Assembly: GCF_036013915.1 (NCBI RefSeq)
Contig: NZ_CP107899.1
Coordinates: 558,001 to 622,000, forward strand
Origin: Streptomyces sp. NBC_00464
GTDB taxonomy: Bacteria; Actinomycetota; Actinomycetes; Streptomycetales; Streptomycetaceae
Direction of reading: 5' to 3'
DNA length: 64,000 bases
Part shown: in pieces, positions 40,791-51,046 of the stretch
Layout: each line of letters starts with the position of its first letter
Numbering within the stretch: the first letter of the stretch is position 1
The notes under the pieces: model-generated
The model's database searches: none
What the model was told of the DNA's origin: nothing
The model's input: the letters and a program-made list of their open reading frames with translations, nothing else
Position numbers and translations under genes: made by a program

Positions 40791-41798
40791 GCGCCGCACC
40801 ACCAACTCCGGCTGCAGAAGCACGTGTTCGTGTCGGTGCTCGGACGCGCGGTCTCCGGTCTCCTGCAGCAGCAGCTCGGCGGCAAGGGTGCCCATGGTGG
40901 CGGCCGGCCGGCGCACGGAGGTGAGCGGCACTGTGGCCGCGGCAGCGAACTCGATGTCGTCATAGCCGACGATGGCCATGTCCTCGGGCACCCTCACCCC
41001 TGCCGCGTACAGCGACTGGAGCACGCCGAGCGCCAGCAGGTCGTTGGCGCAGAACACCGCAGTCGGCCGCTCCATGAGCCCGAGCAGACGTGCACCGGCG
41101 TCACGTCCCGCCGCAACGTCGAGGCGACCGACGGGCAGTTCACGCATCGACTCCGGCGGCAGGCCCGCGTCGGCGAGTGCCGCCCGAGCTCCCGCGCTCC
41201 GGTCCTGGATCTGCTTGAGGCGGGCAGGACCACTCACGAACGCAATGGCACGGTGACCGGAAGACACCAGGTGCCGGATCGCCAGGGCGCCACCGGCCAC
41301 GTCATCGACGGCGACCGAGCAGCCTTCCTCTTCACCGCCCACCCGGTCGATCACAACGAACGGAATACCGTGGCGGCGGAACTCCCTGAGTGTGTGCCCG
41401 CTGAGATCTGCGGGGGTGACAAGCGCGCCGCGGACGCGCTGCTGCGCGAAGAGGGCCAGGTAGTCCATCTCCTCCTGCGGGCTCTGTCCGCTGTTGCAGA
41501 CCATGACGCCCAGCTCCGCCTCGCGGACGGCGTGCTCGGCGCCACGCGCGATGTCGACGAAGAACGGGTTGCCCATGTCGAGGACGAGCAGGGAGATGAT
41601 CCTGCTGCGGCCCGCCCGCAGTTGGCGGGCGGACTCGCTGCGCACATAGCCCAGACGGGTGATCACCTGCTGGACGTGGCGTCGGGTCGGGGCGGAGACC
41701 CGGTCCGGCTGGTTGAGCACGTTGGAGACAGTGCCGACGGACACTCCGGCCTCTCGTGTGACGCTCTTGATCCCGATGCTCAGCCGGGTGCCCGTCAT
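40770..41798 (-). CDS. LacI family transcriptional regulator
   Basis: A 342-residue regulator. HTH residues about 12-31 (SVTREAGVSVGTVSNVLNQP) are followed by the hinge helix RSESARQLRAGRS and the periplasmic-binding-protein-like sensor domain (about 65-330; DMGNPFFVDIARG, FCANDLLALGVLQ, MAIVGYDDIEFA). The hinge Ala in ARQL is where LacI proteins contact the minor groove at a central CG. It is encoded at the end of the rhamnose importer operon and is probably its regulator, acting at the palindromes at 47154 and/or 47401. Confidence 0.92.
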   Translation of the reverse strand: MTGTRLSIGIKSVTREAGVSVGTVSNVLNQPDRVSAPTRRHVQQVITRLGYVRSESARQLRAGRSRIISLLVLDMGNPFFVDIARGAEHAVREAELGVMVCNSGQSPQEEMDYLALFAQQRVRGALVTPADLSGHTLREFRRHGIPFVVIDRVGGEEEGCSVAVDDVAGGALAIRHLVSSGHRAIAFVSGPARLKQIQDRSAGARAALADAGLPPESMRELPVGRLDVAAGRDAGARLLGLMERPTAVFCANDLLALGVLQSLYAAGVRVPEDMAIVGYDDIEFAAAATVPLTSVRRPAATMGTLAAELLLQETGDRASEHRHEHVLLQPELVVRRSSMTAH

Positions 41799-41900
41799 GC
41801 TTCTCTCCTGCGCCGGTCACGTGCCGTCGCCGCACCGTCGGCATGGCGCGCAACAGCGACGTAAGGGATTCATCATCCCGGGAACGGGATGCGGTGGATT

Positions 41901-42233
41901 TCATGCCAGGGGGAAGACCTCGGTGAGCGAGCGCGCTGCGACGTCCGGAGACCGGCCCTCCAACTCCTCGAAGAGGCAGCTCATTCCAACCTGCCGGCGA
42001 GCGCTGACGTCGGTGGCTTGCATGGCGGCGGGCCGCTTCGAAGTCCTCGGTCTCCAGGCAGTCGACGAGCAGACGGTCTTCGTGCGGGAACAGCGAGTGG
42101 TCGTACCTGTGGGCGGCAGTCAGTGCCTCGCGCATCTCCCGCCGGACGCGCCGGTGGCGGCGCGGAACTCGTCGATCCGGTCGGCCTTGGCCTTGGCCTT
42201 GAGCAGGAAGCGGACGCGCTGCATGAATGTCAT
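41901..42233 (-). pseudogene. rhaM: L-rhamnose mutarotase, frameshifted pseudogene
   Basis: Starts well (ATG 42233 with GGAAGAGGG upstream): MTFMQRVRFLLKAKAKADRIDEFRA in frame 1, then the frame shifts to REMREALTAAHRYDHSLFPHEDRLLVDCLETEDFEAARRH, and shifts again to ATDVSARRQ ... FEELEGRSPDVAARSLTEVF before the stop at 41901. These are, in order, the N-terminus, the WPEMREAL/YSLF/YLETEDFEAA core and the C-terminus of L-rhamnose mutarotase. About 110 codons survive with two frameshifts; a slipped GCCAAG repeat lies near the first. The enzyme would interconvert rhamnose anomers. It lies directly after the importer operon, the normal place for rhaM. Confidence 0.85.
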
Positions 42234-42302
42234 GCCCTCTTCCGGTATGGGATGCCGGGATGCCGGCCGTGCCCCGGCCGGCATCCCCGGCGGTCGTGCG
42301 AA

Positions 42303-43391
42303 TCAGAACGTGAAGTCGTCGATGTTGGCCTTGTCGAAGACGGTCGGCTTGCCCAGGGAGACGAGGCCGTCCTTCCCGATCCTGAACGATCCCAGGTCGC
42401 CGGCCTTGAAGGTCTCCCCCTCCTTGCCGGAGATCCGGCCGGACTCCAGGGCGACGGCCGTGTGGGCGGCGAGTGCACCGAGCTTGGCCGGGTCCCACAG
42501 CTCGAAGCCCTCGACGGTGCCGTTCTTGACGTAGGCGCGCATGTCGTTCGGCGTGCCCAGGCCGGTCAGCTTGACCTTGCCCTTGTACTTGGACCCGGAG
42601 AGGTACTGGGCGGCCGCCTTGATCCCGACGGTGGTCGGGGAGACGATCCCCTTCAGGTTCGGGTGCTCCTGGAGGAGGCCCTGGGTCTGCTGGAAGGACT
42701 TCTGGGCGTCGTCGTCGCCGTAGGCCGTCTTGACGAGCTTGATGTCCTTGTACTCGGGCTTCTTCAGCTCGTCCTTCATGAAGTCGATCCAGGTGTTCTG
42801 GTTGGTGGCCGTCTGGGCCGCCGAGAGGATCGCGATCTCACCCTTGCCGCCGATCTGCTTCGCCAGCAGCTGCACCTGGGTGCGGCCGAGATCCTCGGCA
42901 CTGGCCTGCGAGACGAAGACGTTGCGGCAGTCGATCTTCGTGTCGGAGTCATAGGTGACCACGCTGACGCCGTTCTTCATCGCCTGCTTCAGCGCCGTGC
43001 ACAGGGCACCCGGATCCTGGGCGGAGACGGCGATGGCGTCGACCTGCTGCTGGGTGAGGGTGTTGACGTAGGAGACCTGTCCGGAGGTGTCGGTGCCGCT
43101 GCTGGTGCCGACCTCCTTGTACGTGGAGCCGAGCTGCTCCAGGGCCTTCTTGCCGCCGTTGTCGGACGTGGTGAAGTAGGGGTTGTTGACCTGCTTGGGC
43201 AGGAAGGCGACCGTGAGGCCCTTCTTCGTCGCGGCGTTCGGATCGGCCTTGCCTCCGGTGGCCGCCCCTGCGACCTCCTTGGCGGCGTCCTCCTTGGTAG
43301 TGCCGCCGCACGCTGTGGCACCGACGATGAGGGACGTGGTGAGAGCGAGCGCCGCGGTGAGGCGGCGTGTTCCGGCAGTGGCGACGGACAT
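42303..43391 (-). CDS. rhaS: Rhamnose-type ABC importer, substrate-binding lipoprotein
   Basis: A 362-residue lipoprotein with lipobox VGATAC (Cys28). It belongs to the periplasmic-binding-protein type I sugar-binding family: FLPKQVNNPYFTTSDNGGKKALEQLG, VDAIAVSAQDPGALCTALKQA, VVTYDSD and GIVSPTTVGIKAAAQYL. Binds the sugar outside the membrane and delivers it to the two permeases encoded upstream. The sugar is inferred to be L-rhamnose from the neighbouring mutarotase and rhamnulokinase remnants; ribose/AI-2-type proteins have similar sequences. Coding sequence intact. Confidence 0.85.
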   Translation of the reverse strand: MSVATAGTRRLTAALALTTSLIVGATACGGTTKEDAAKEVAGAATGGKADPNAATKKGLTVAFLPKQVNNPYFTTSDNGGKKALEQLGSTYKEVGTSSGTDTSGQVSYVNTLTQQQVDAIAVSAQDPGALCTALKQAMKNGVSVVTYDSDTKIDCRNVFVSQASAEDLGRTQVQLLAKQIGGKGEIAILSAAQTATNQNTWIDFMKDELKKPEYKDIKLVKTAYGDDDAQKSFQQTQGLLQEHPNLKGIVSPTTVGIKAAAQYLSGSKYKGKVKLTGLGTPNDMRAYVKNGTVEGFELWDPAKLGALAAHTAVALESGRISGKEGETFKAGDLGSFRIGKDGLVSLGKPTVFDKANIDDFTF

Positions 43392-43450
43392 GGGGTCCTA
43401 CCTTTCGATGTGCGACGTGTACGAGGTGCGGGGAAGAGGCAGGCTGCGCG

Positions 43451-44482
43451 CTACGAAGGGGCGGGGGACGGTGCCGGTGGCCCGGCCGCCGTCTTCTTCC
43501 GCGCCCTGGCCTGGGCGATCTGGCGGCCGACACGCGGGGCAAGCACGGAGATCACGAGCAGCACGCCGGTGACCACGATCTGGGACTGCGCCGAGACGTT
43601 AAGCAGGCTCATCACGTTCTGCAGCGATCCGATGAGGAACACTCCGGCGACGGCGCCGCCGAGGGTGCCCTTGCCGCCGTCGAAGTCGATGCCGCCGAGC
43701 AGTACTGCGGCGATGACGGACAGTTCAAGGCCGGTGGCGTTGTCGTAGCGGGCGCTGGCGTAGTGCAGGGCCCAGAACACGCCGGTGAGCGCCGACAGCA
43801 GACCGGTTGTCACGAACATGGACAGCTTGAGCCGCTTGACTCGGATGCCGGAGAATCGCGCCGCCTCCTCGCTCGCTCCGATCGCGAACAGTGAGCGGCC
43901 CACCGGCGTGGCGTGCAGCACGAGCACGGCGATCGCGAGCAGTGCGAGGAACGGCACCACCGCGTACGGAATGAAGGTGTCGCCGATGCGGCCTGCGCCG
44001 AAGTCGAGGTACTGGGTGGGGAAGTCGGTGACGGAGTCGGAACCGAGGACGATCTGCGCGATGCCACGATAGGCGGCCATCGTGCCGATGGTGACGGCCA
44101 GCGAGGGAAGGCCGAGGCGGGTGACGAGCAGCCCGTTGATGAGCCCGCAGACGATGCCGAGCGCGAGACACAGCGGAATGATCGTCTCGATGGCCATGCC
44201 CTGGTTCCACAGGGCGCCCATGACGGCACCGGACAGGCCGGCCGTGGAGCCCACCGAGAGGTCGACCTCGCCGGAGACGACCAGCATCGTCATGGGCAGC
44301 GCGATCAACGCGATGGGCAGCGTGTTACCGATCAGGAACGAGATGTTCAGCGCGTTGCCGAAGTTGTCCACGAAGGAGAACGAGCAGAGCAGGAGCACGA
44401 TGAGCAGCACACCCACTGCGGTGTCCCAGCGCACCGCACTGCCGAACCGGGCAGCTACGGACGTCTTCTGAGTCTCAGGCAT
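43451..44482 (-). CDS. rhaQ: Sugar ABC importer permease
   Basis: A 343-residue permease with about ten membrane helices and the family signature MTMLVVSGEVDLSVGSTAGLSGAVMG. RLGLPSLAVTIGTMAAYRGIAQ and the EAA-like coupling segment IGASEEAARFSGIRV follow. It pairs with the upstream permease as a heterodimer. Start overlaps the preceding permease stop by eight bases. Coupled with rhaS 59 bases downstream. Intact. Confidence 0.85.
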   Translation of the reverse strand: MPETQKTSVAARFGSAVRWDTAVGVLLIVLLLCSFSFVDNFGNALNISFLIGNTLPIALIALPMTMLVVSGEVDLSVGSTAGLSGAVMGALWNQGMAIETIIPLCLALGIVCGLINGLLVTRLGLPSLAVTIGTMAAYRGIAQIVLGSDSVTDFPTQYLDFGAGRIGDTFIPYAVVPFLALLAIAVLVLHATPVGRSLFAIGASEEAARFSGIRVKRLKLSMFVTTGLLSALTGVFWALHYASARYDNATGLELSVIAAVLLGGIDFDGGKGTLGGAVAGVFLIGSLQNVMSLLNVSAQSQIVVTGVLLVISVLAPRVGRQIAQARARKKTAAGPPAPSPAPS

Positions 44483-45529
44483 GGCGGGCGCTCCTCATCC
44501 GGGCGGCCTTCTTGCGCAGTACTCCGGCGACCCGCAGAGCGAGGATCCGGTCGACGGCGATGGCGAGCAGGAGCAGAACGCCATTGATCGCGGTGACCCA
44601 GACCGAGCTGACGCCGATCGCGGGGAGCACGCTGTTGATGGAGGTGAGCAGGACGGCTCCGAGGGCTGCACCGTAGACAGTGCCGGAACCGCCGGTGAAG
44701 GCGACGCCGCCGACCACGACGGCGCTGACCACGGTCAGTTCGTAGCCGTTGCCGGTGGCGGAGTCGACGTTGCCGAAACGTGCGAGGTACAGCGCCCCCG
44801 CGAGTCCGGCGAGCGCACCGCACAACATGTATGCCGTCATGATGCGTTTGCGTACGGGGACGCCGGCGAGAACGGCGGCCTCCGGGCTGGAGCCGAGCGC
44901 GTACATGTCCCGGCCGCTGCGGTAGTTGCGCATGCAGTACCCGACCGCGAGCAGGGTGACGACGGCGATAAGTGCCAGGTAGGGCACCACCCAGAGGCCT
45001 TCGTGTCCGAAGTCGACAAAGGCGTCGGGCAGGCCGTCCGCGGTGATCTGGCTGGAGCCGACCCAGATGGAGTCGATGCCGCGCACCACGTACAGGGTGC
45101 CGAGGGTGACGACGAGAGCGGGGACCTTGCCGAGGCTGACCAGGGCACCGTTCAGGGCACCGAAGAGCATCCCGAGGGCGACCGCCAGCAGCACTGCGAC
45201 CATCGCATTGCCGCCGCTCTGAAGGTAGTTCCCTGCAGCGAAGGCCGAGATGCCCAGCACCGATCCGACCGACAGGTCGACGTTGCGGGTGATCACGACG
45301 ACGGCTTGGCCGACAGCTACCAGCACGAGGATGGTGGCGTTGAGCATCAGGTCCTTGATGCCCTGCTCGGAGAGAAACTCTCCGTTGGAGATCTGCGTGG
45401 CTCCGAGCATCACGACGAGGACTGCCGCAACGGCCAGTTCGCGGGCTCGGAAGACCTTGGCGATGAACTTCGACGAGGCGGTGGCCTGCGGCGCAGGTGA
45501 GGTCCGGACCGGCTGTTCGGTGGTGGCGC

Positions 45530-45533
<4 letters not shown>
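44475..45533 (-). CDS. rhaP: Sugar ABC importer permease
   Basis: A 352-residue permease of the same BPD_transp_2 family as its neighbour: [25 protein letters not shown] is the signature, [18 protein letters not shown] and [18 protein letters not shown] the coupling region. About ten hydrophobic helices. The start overlaps the ATP-binding gene stop by four bases and its end overlaps the next permease, so all three are translated together. Intact. Confidence 0.85.
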
Positions 45534-47059
<1,526 letters not shown>

Positions 47060-47153
47060 GAGTTCTTCTCCATCGTTTGCCAGGGGTCCGGGCCCACCGG
47101 GACGGGCGGGAAGAGTCGGGGCACGCTGCGCGCTGTGGTTGAGATCAGCAGGC

Positions 47154-47167
47154 CTGAAATGTTTCAG
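47154..47167. promoter_or_regulatory. LacI-type operator upstream of the importer operon
   Basis: CTGAAA-TG-TTTCAG, perfect arms, 95 bases upstream of the ATP-binding gene start. LacI family operators usually have a TGAAAnnTTTCA pattern of this kind. Probable site for the LacI regulator encoded at the other end of the operon. Confidence 0.55.
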
Positions 47168-47361
47168 CTGAGTTGCCCGGAAGCTAGCCAGTGGCGCCGC
47201 ACAGGTCAAGAGCGTGACCGGATCTCGGTGCACACGATGCGGCACGACGGACCCTTGACGGGGCTCGACCCCCTTGATCTGTGCAGTAGGGCGCCAGGTT
47301 CACGGGGAGGACACCACCAACGACACGATTTCGTAACGCGGATGACCATCGGACCGACCCC

Positions 47362-47414
47362 TTGACAGGCACCGCAGCGGGGATTAGTTTCTGAATAAAA
47401 ATGAATCGATTCAT
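47362..47414 (+). promoter_or_regulatory. Promoter with LacI-type operator facing the lost rhamnose catabolic genes
   Basis: TTGACA (47362-47367) is followed after 17 bases by TAGTTT as a candidate -10, then by the perfect 14-base palindrome ATGAATCGATTCAT (47401-47414) at about the start of transcription. The palindrome has the central CG and TGAAT/ATTCA arms of LacI operators. It points to the plus strand, where only a rhamnulokinase gene fragment remains 12 bases further on. Confidence 0.6.
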
Positions 47415-47426
47415 CTCGCCACTCGA

Positions 47427-47675
47427 TGCGACGCCCCCGCCGCGGCACTCCTGGCCGGCGCCTCCGAGGCGACCCCGTTCACCGCCCTGATCGACCCGGA
47501 CGCCCCGGAGTTCATGGCGCCCGGCGACACGCCCACCCGCATCAGCGGCTTCTGCGCACGCACCGGCCGGCCACGCCCGTCGACACAGGGCGAGACCGTG
47601 CACTGCATCCTGGAAAGCCTCGCGCTCGCCCACCGCCGCACCCTGCACGATGCCGCGTGTGTCGGCCTCGGCTGA
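47427..47675 (+). pseudogene. rhaB: Rhamnulokinase (FGGY kinase) 3'-end remnant
   Basis: Plus-strand reading frame: CDAPAAALLAGASEATPFTALIDPDAPEFMAPGD, then RISGFCARTGRPRPSTQGETVHCILESLALAHRRTL, then a stop at 47675. This matches a stretch near the C-terminus of rhamnulokinase (LIDPD-P-F-APGDMP-RI-, then an RCILESLAL helix); about 80 residues survive of a protein near 480 long. There is no start codon and no ATPase core, and the final roughly 40-50 residues (the VGGGS strand) are also missing. The fragment begins just behind a promoter/operator, so the 5' part was deleted. The kinase would phosphorylate L-rhamnulose. Confidence 0.78.
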
Positions 47676-47833
47676 GCACCTCAACGTCCGCACGGCCCGG
47701 AGGGAACGCGGCTGCCGCCCTCCTCGGCGCCCGCGTCACCGACGCGGCGTGCGCCACCACAGCCCGCGCCACGGTGAGTCCTCGAACCCCCGAGCTAGCC
47801 CTTGTCCGCGTTTGATCGCACGATGGCCGGCGG

Positions 47834-48904
47834 TCACGACACCCGCTCGAACTGGAGCAGCAGGAGTGCCGAGTCGTCGTCACTGCCGCCGCCCGTGTGC
47901 CGGTCCACGTCGGCGCGCAGCTCCTGCAGCGCCCGGACCGGACCGGGGTGGGCGAGCGGGCCCCCGGCGCGGTCCTGGACGGGGTAGAACTCGCCCTGTT
48001 CATCGCGGGCTTCGCTGAGGCCGTCGGTGTAGAAGAGGATCCGCTCATCGGGGGCGAGGACGACCCGGGCAGCGGTGGGGCATGCGGGGTCGAGGCCGCA
48101 GAGGCCGGCCAGGCCCAGAGGCAGTGCGTGCTCGGAGGGCTCGGCGACTTCGAGGCGCCCGTCCGCGCGCCGTATCAGCGGAGCGGGGTGGCCGTAGTTC
48201 AGCAGGTCGACCGATCCGTCATGGCGGGCCTCCGCGATGACGCCCGTGACGAACCGCTCTCCGTCCGTCAGGGATTCGAGGGCCTCCTCGATGCGCGGCG
48301 CGATCTCCCGCAGGCCGAGTGGGCCGCGTGCCGCTTCGCGGAAGGTGTGCAGGACGACCGCGGCGGTTCGTAGCGCCTCGATGCCCTTGCCCTGGACATC
48401 GGCGATCATGACGCGCAGTCCGTCCTCGCAGGGCACAGCCTGACAGAGGTCGCCGCCGACCCTCGCGGACTTGGTGGCGGACAGGTACGAGTCGGCCAGC
48501 GTGAGCGGACCGACCTGAGCCGGCAGCGGGGGAACCAGGACGTCCTGCACGGCCTCCGCAACCTCCCGTACATCGACCAGGTCCCGTTCGGCCTGCCGGC
48601 GGACCCTGCTCACATAGCAGGCTGCGGCCGTGACGAAGGCGATCCCGCCCAGGGCCACCAGCATCCTGGTGTTCCCGAAGTGGCTGTCGATGAGCGCGCT
48701 GATCAGGCAGAGCGCGGCCGAGAAGGCTCCCACGCCCAGGACGGTCCGGGAGGTGCCGCGAGCGGCTGCGAGGGCGGGCCCGGCCGTGTAGAAGGGGAGC
48801 AGACCGAATCCCGGGCCCGCGAGGATCGAGGCCGTCGCCACGATCCCCATCGCAGCCACAGGAATCACCCATGGGTGATGGGCCGTGGTCGTCTGGGCGA
48901 GCAT
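47834..48904 (-). CDS. Membrane-bound SpoIIE-type PP2C phosphatase
   Basis: A 356-residue protein. Four to five membrane helices in the first 95 residues are followed by a PP2C/SpoIIE domain: ARVGGDLCQAVPCEDGLRVMIADVQGKG with the metal Asp residues, NYGHPAPLIRRADG, LPLGL and ILFYTDGLSEARDE, ending GGSDDDSALLLLQFE. Such phosphatases act on anti-anti-sigma factors in Streptomyces regulatory networks. No sensor PAS/GAF or kinase domain. Upstream is a tandem-repeat tract that may contain its promoter. The ATG at 48904 has GGAAGGAT upstream. Confidence 0.9.
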   Translation of the reverse strand: MLAQTTTAHHPWVIPVAAMGIVATASILAGPGFGLLPFYTAGPALAAARGTSRTVLGVGAFSAALCLISALIDSHFGNTRMLVALGGIAFVTAAACYVSRVRRQAERDLVDVREVAEAVQDVLVPPLPAQVGPLTLADSYLSATKSARVGGDLCQAVPCEDGLRVMIADVQGKGIEALRTAAVVLHTFREAARGPLGLREIAPRIEEALESLTDGERFVTGVIAEARHDGSVDLLNYGHPAPLIRRADGRLEVAEPSEHALPLGLAGLCGLDPACPTAARVVLAPDERILFYTDGLSEARDEQGEFYPVQDRAGGPLAHPGPVRALQELRADVDRHTGGGSDDDSALLLLQFERVS

Positions 48905-48921
48905 CTGATCATCCTTCCCTG

Positions 48922-49022
48922 GAGGCCGGACTTCACCGAGGCCCCACCGAGAGGCCGGACTTCACCGAGGCCCCACCGAGAGGCCGGACTTCACCAAGGG
49001 GCTGGACTTCACCAAGGGCCCG
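48922..49022. repeat. 29-base tandem repeat tract in a 507-base gene-free stretch
   Basis: Two perfect 29-base copies (48922-48950, 48951-48979), a third cut short at 48997, and a degenerate fourth to about 49022. The shared core is GGACTTCACC, seen four times. The array lies 18-118 bases upstream of the SpoIIE-phosphatase start and so in its promoter or leader. There are no spacers, so it is not CRISPR. The rest of 48905-49411 holds no gene that I can see, only a possible GlnR box near its right end. Confidence 0.8.
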
Positions 49023-49346
49023 GATCCTCCGCGCGGCTGCCGGGGCAGCGGTACATGACCCTGCCGTGCGTTCCGCCGTCCGGCGCGAAACGGCGCCGCA
49101 GTCCGGAGCGGAGCGGCTTGCCGTCTGACGTACCAGCCTAGGGTGCCCGCCCCCCGGCGTCACGAGGCGCCCGACCTCGCCGAGCGGGACCTTCGGCCCG
49201 GCCGTCCGGGACCACCGGCCCGGGCCGGAAGTCCCCGGCGCGGGCGGTCGCCCCTCGCGGCCCCTCCCCCGCGCCGGACCGGCGTTGGCCTCCCGGCCCG
49301 CGACAGAACCACAGGTCAGACGTTTCCCCAGGTCACAGGGGGTGGC

Positions 49347-49362
49347 GTAACACCGGCGAAAC
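49347..49362 (+). promoter_or_regulatory. Possible GlnR half-box upstream of the GntR-TSUP operon
   Basis: GTAAC-N6-GAAAC matches the Streptomyces GlnR half-box (gTnAC-n6-GaAAC), 49 bases before the GntR ATG. A near-match on the other strand about 15-20 bases upstream has 5 rather than 6 bases between its parts. A single half-box is weak evidence. Confidence 0.3.
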
Positions 49363-49411
49363 ATGGGGGCGGGTACGGTCTGCAGCCCTGAACAGATGAG
49401 GGAGGCGGACC

Positions 49412-50137
49412 ATGACCACGACCACGGGCCGGGCGGCACAGGCGCGGCGGGCCGCCGACGCGCTGCGGCAGCGCATCGTCGCCGGTGAGTTCGAGGACGG
49501 CAGGCTCCCCGACGAGCACACGCTGAGCCGGTCGCTCGGCGCCTCGCGCAACGTCACCCGGGAGGCACTGAACCTGCTGCGGGACGAGAACCTCGTCGTC
49601 CGGCGGCGCGGCATCGGCACGCTCGTCACCGCACACACATACCGGCACGGCCTCGACCGCCTGGCCGGTCTCGCGGAGGAGCTCACCGCCTATGGCGCGG
49701 TCTCCAACGACGTACGTGTAGCTCATGTCGTCCCGCAGCCGCCCCCGGCGATCGCCGAGCGTCTCGCGCTGCCCCCCGGGTCGGAGGCCGTGTACATCGA
49801 GCGGCTGCGCCGGCTCGACGGCAGCCCGCTGTCCCTGGACTCCACATGGCTGGCTCCCGACATCGGGCGTCCGCTGCTCGAACGAGACCTGGCAGGCCGG
49901 GACTTGTTCGCGCTGATCGAGGAGGCGACCGGCACCGCGCTGGGCAGCGCCGAGGTCACCGTGCACGCGGTCACCGCCGAGCCGGACATCGCGCGGGTGC
50001 TCGACGTCGCGGACGGTGCCGCACTGTTCGCCATCGACCGGCTCACACGCCTGTCCGGCGGGCGGCCGGTCGACGTGGAGTCCCTGCGCGTACGGGCCGA
50101 CCGGTTCGCGCTGCGCGCCGTACTGCCGAGGAGCTGA
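49412..50137 (+). CDS. GntR/UTRA family transcriptional regulator
   Basis: A 241-residue protein. Winged-helix residues about 12-72 (ADALRQRIVAGEFEDGRLPDEHTLSRSLGASRNVTREALNLLRDENLVVRRRGIGT) are given here only by position and key words: LPDEHTLSR, SRNVTREAL and RRRGIGT. They are followed by a UTRA ligand-binding domain (about 90-235; AVYIERLRRLDG, LDSTWL, FAIDRLTR, RADRF). Coupled to the membrane exporter gene four bases downstream and therefore likely to control it, with an unknown effector. GGGAGGCGG precedes the ATG. Confidence 0.88.
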   Translation: MTTTTGRAAQARRAADALRQRIVAGEFEDGRLPDEHTLSRSLGASRNVTREALNLLRDENLVVRRRGIGTLVTAHTYRHGLDRLAGLAEELTAYGAVSNDVRVAHVVPQPPPAIAERLALPPGSEAVYIERLRRLDGSPLSLDSTWLAPDIGRPLLERDLAGRDLFALIEEATGTALGSAEVTVHAVTAEPDIARVLDVADGAALFAIDRLTRLSGGRPVDVESLRVRADRFALRAVLPRS

Positions 50138-50141
50138 ACGG

Positions 50142-50921
50142 ATGACGGCCGATCCGGACACCACCCACCTCGTCCTCCTCGCTCTCGCCGGACTGCTCGG
50201 CGGTATCGGGATCACAGCCATCGGACCCGGCGGTGTGCTGCCGACGATCGGTTTGTTCCTTCTCACCGGCCTGTCACCATCCGGTGTCGCCGGCACCGCG
50301 ATCGTCACGCACGTCGCCACCGGCATCCTGGGCACGGCGGCCTATACGCACTCGGGCCAGTTGAAGGCGGCGGCCACCCGCCGCTGCGCCGTCGTCCTCG
50401 CCCTGGCGGCGCTGGTCGGCACCCCGCTGGGCGTGCTGTGCAACACCCTGGTCGCGGGGCGCGGTTTCGGACTGCTGCTCGCCTTCGCGGTCACCGTGAC
50501 CGGAGTGCTGGTGTGGGTACGCGACCGTCGCGCCCGGCACGTGTCCGACGGCCCGGTGATCCCCGGGATTCCCCCCGTCCGCACGGCGGTGGTCGGTTTC
50601 GTCGTGTCGCTGGCGGCAGGACTGTTCGGGCTCGGCGGCCCGATGCTCGGCGTGCCCCTGCTCGTCGTCTGCGGACTGCCGGTGCTCTCGGCGTTGGCCG
50701 CGGCACAGGTCCAGTCGATCGTGATCGCGGGGGTGGGCACGGTGGCGTATGTGGTGCACGGCGACGTGGACTGGCCGCTGGCCGCTCTGGTGGGGGTGCC
50801 GGAGCTGGCCGGGGTCCTGATCGGCTGGCGCATCGCTCACCGGATTCCGGCCCGGCGCCTCAAGTACGCATTGGTCGTCAGCCTGTTGGCGCTGGCGCCC
50901 TACTTGGCCCTGCACGGCTGA
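50142..50921 (+). CDS. TSUP (TauE/SafE) family transporter
   Basis: A 259-residue protein with about eight helices in two repeats. Repeat signatures: GLLGGIGITAIGPGGVLPTIGLFLLTGLSPSGV (first helix pair, N-terminus) and VSLAAGLFGLGGPMLGVPLLVV in the second half. The family exports or imports small anions (sulfite, sulfonates, organic acids). No substrate can be read here, though a sulfur compound is possible given the surfactant region. Transcribed with the GntR gene; ends before a strong terminator. Confidence 0.85.
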   Translation: MTADPDTTHLVLLALAGLLGGIGITAIGPGGVLPTIGLFLLTGLSPSGVAGTAIVTHVATGILGTAAYTHSGQLKAAATRRCAVVLALAALVGTPLGVLCNTLVAGRGFGLLLAFAVTVTGVLVWVRDRRARHVSDGPVIPGIPPVRTAVVGFVVSLAAGLFGLGGPMLGVPLLVVCGLPVLSALAAAQVQSIVIAGVGTVAYVVHGDVDWPLAALVGVPELAGVLIGWRIAHRIPARRLKYALVVSLLALAPYLALHG

Positions 50922-50992
50922 GTCCGTCCATGGAACGCCGATACGACACCGCGGACCCGCCCCGCCCGATGAGGCTGATCACCTCAGGTACC

Positions 50993-51041
50993 GGAACGGG
51001 TCCGGCGAAACCCGTGAACCGAGTTCCGCCGGACCCGTTCC
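50993..51041. terminator. Bidirectional terminator hairpin
   Basis: Perfect 15-base arms (50993-51007, 51027-51041) with a 19-base loop, between the stops of the converging transporter and protease genes. Confidence 0.82.
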
Positions 51042-51046
51042 CGGCG

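Noticed and set aside
47184..47693. Minus-strand reading frame over the rhamnulokinase remnant
   Set aside because: The plus strand carries clear rhamnulokinase similarity here, while the minus-strand frame has no motif and runs through the promoter and operator.
48922..49022. Repeat tract as a CRISPR array
   Set aside because: The copies are directly adjacent with no spacers, and no cas genes are near.
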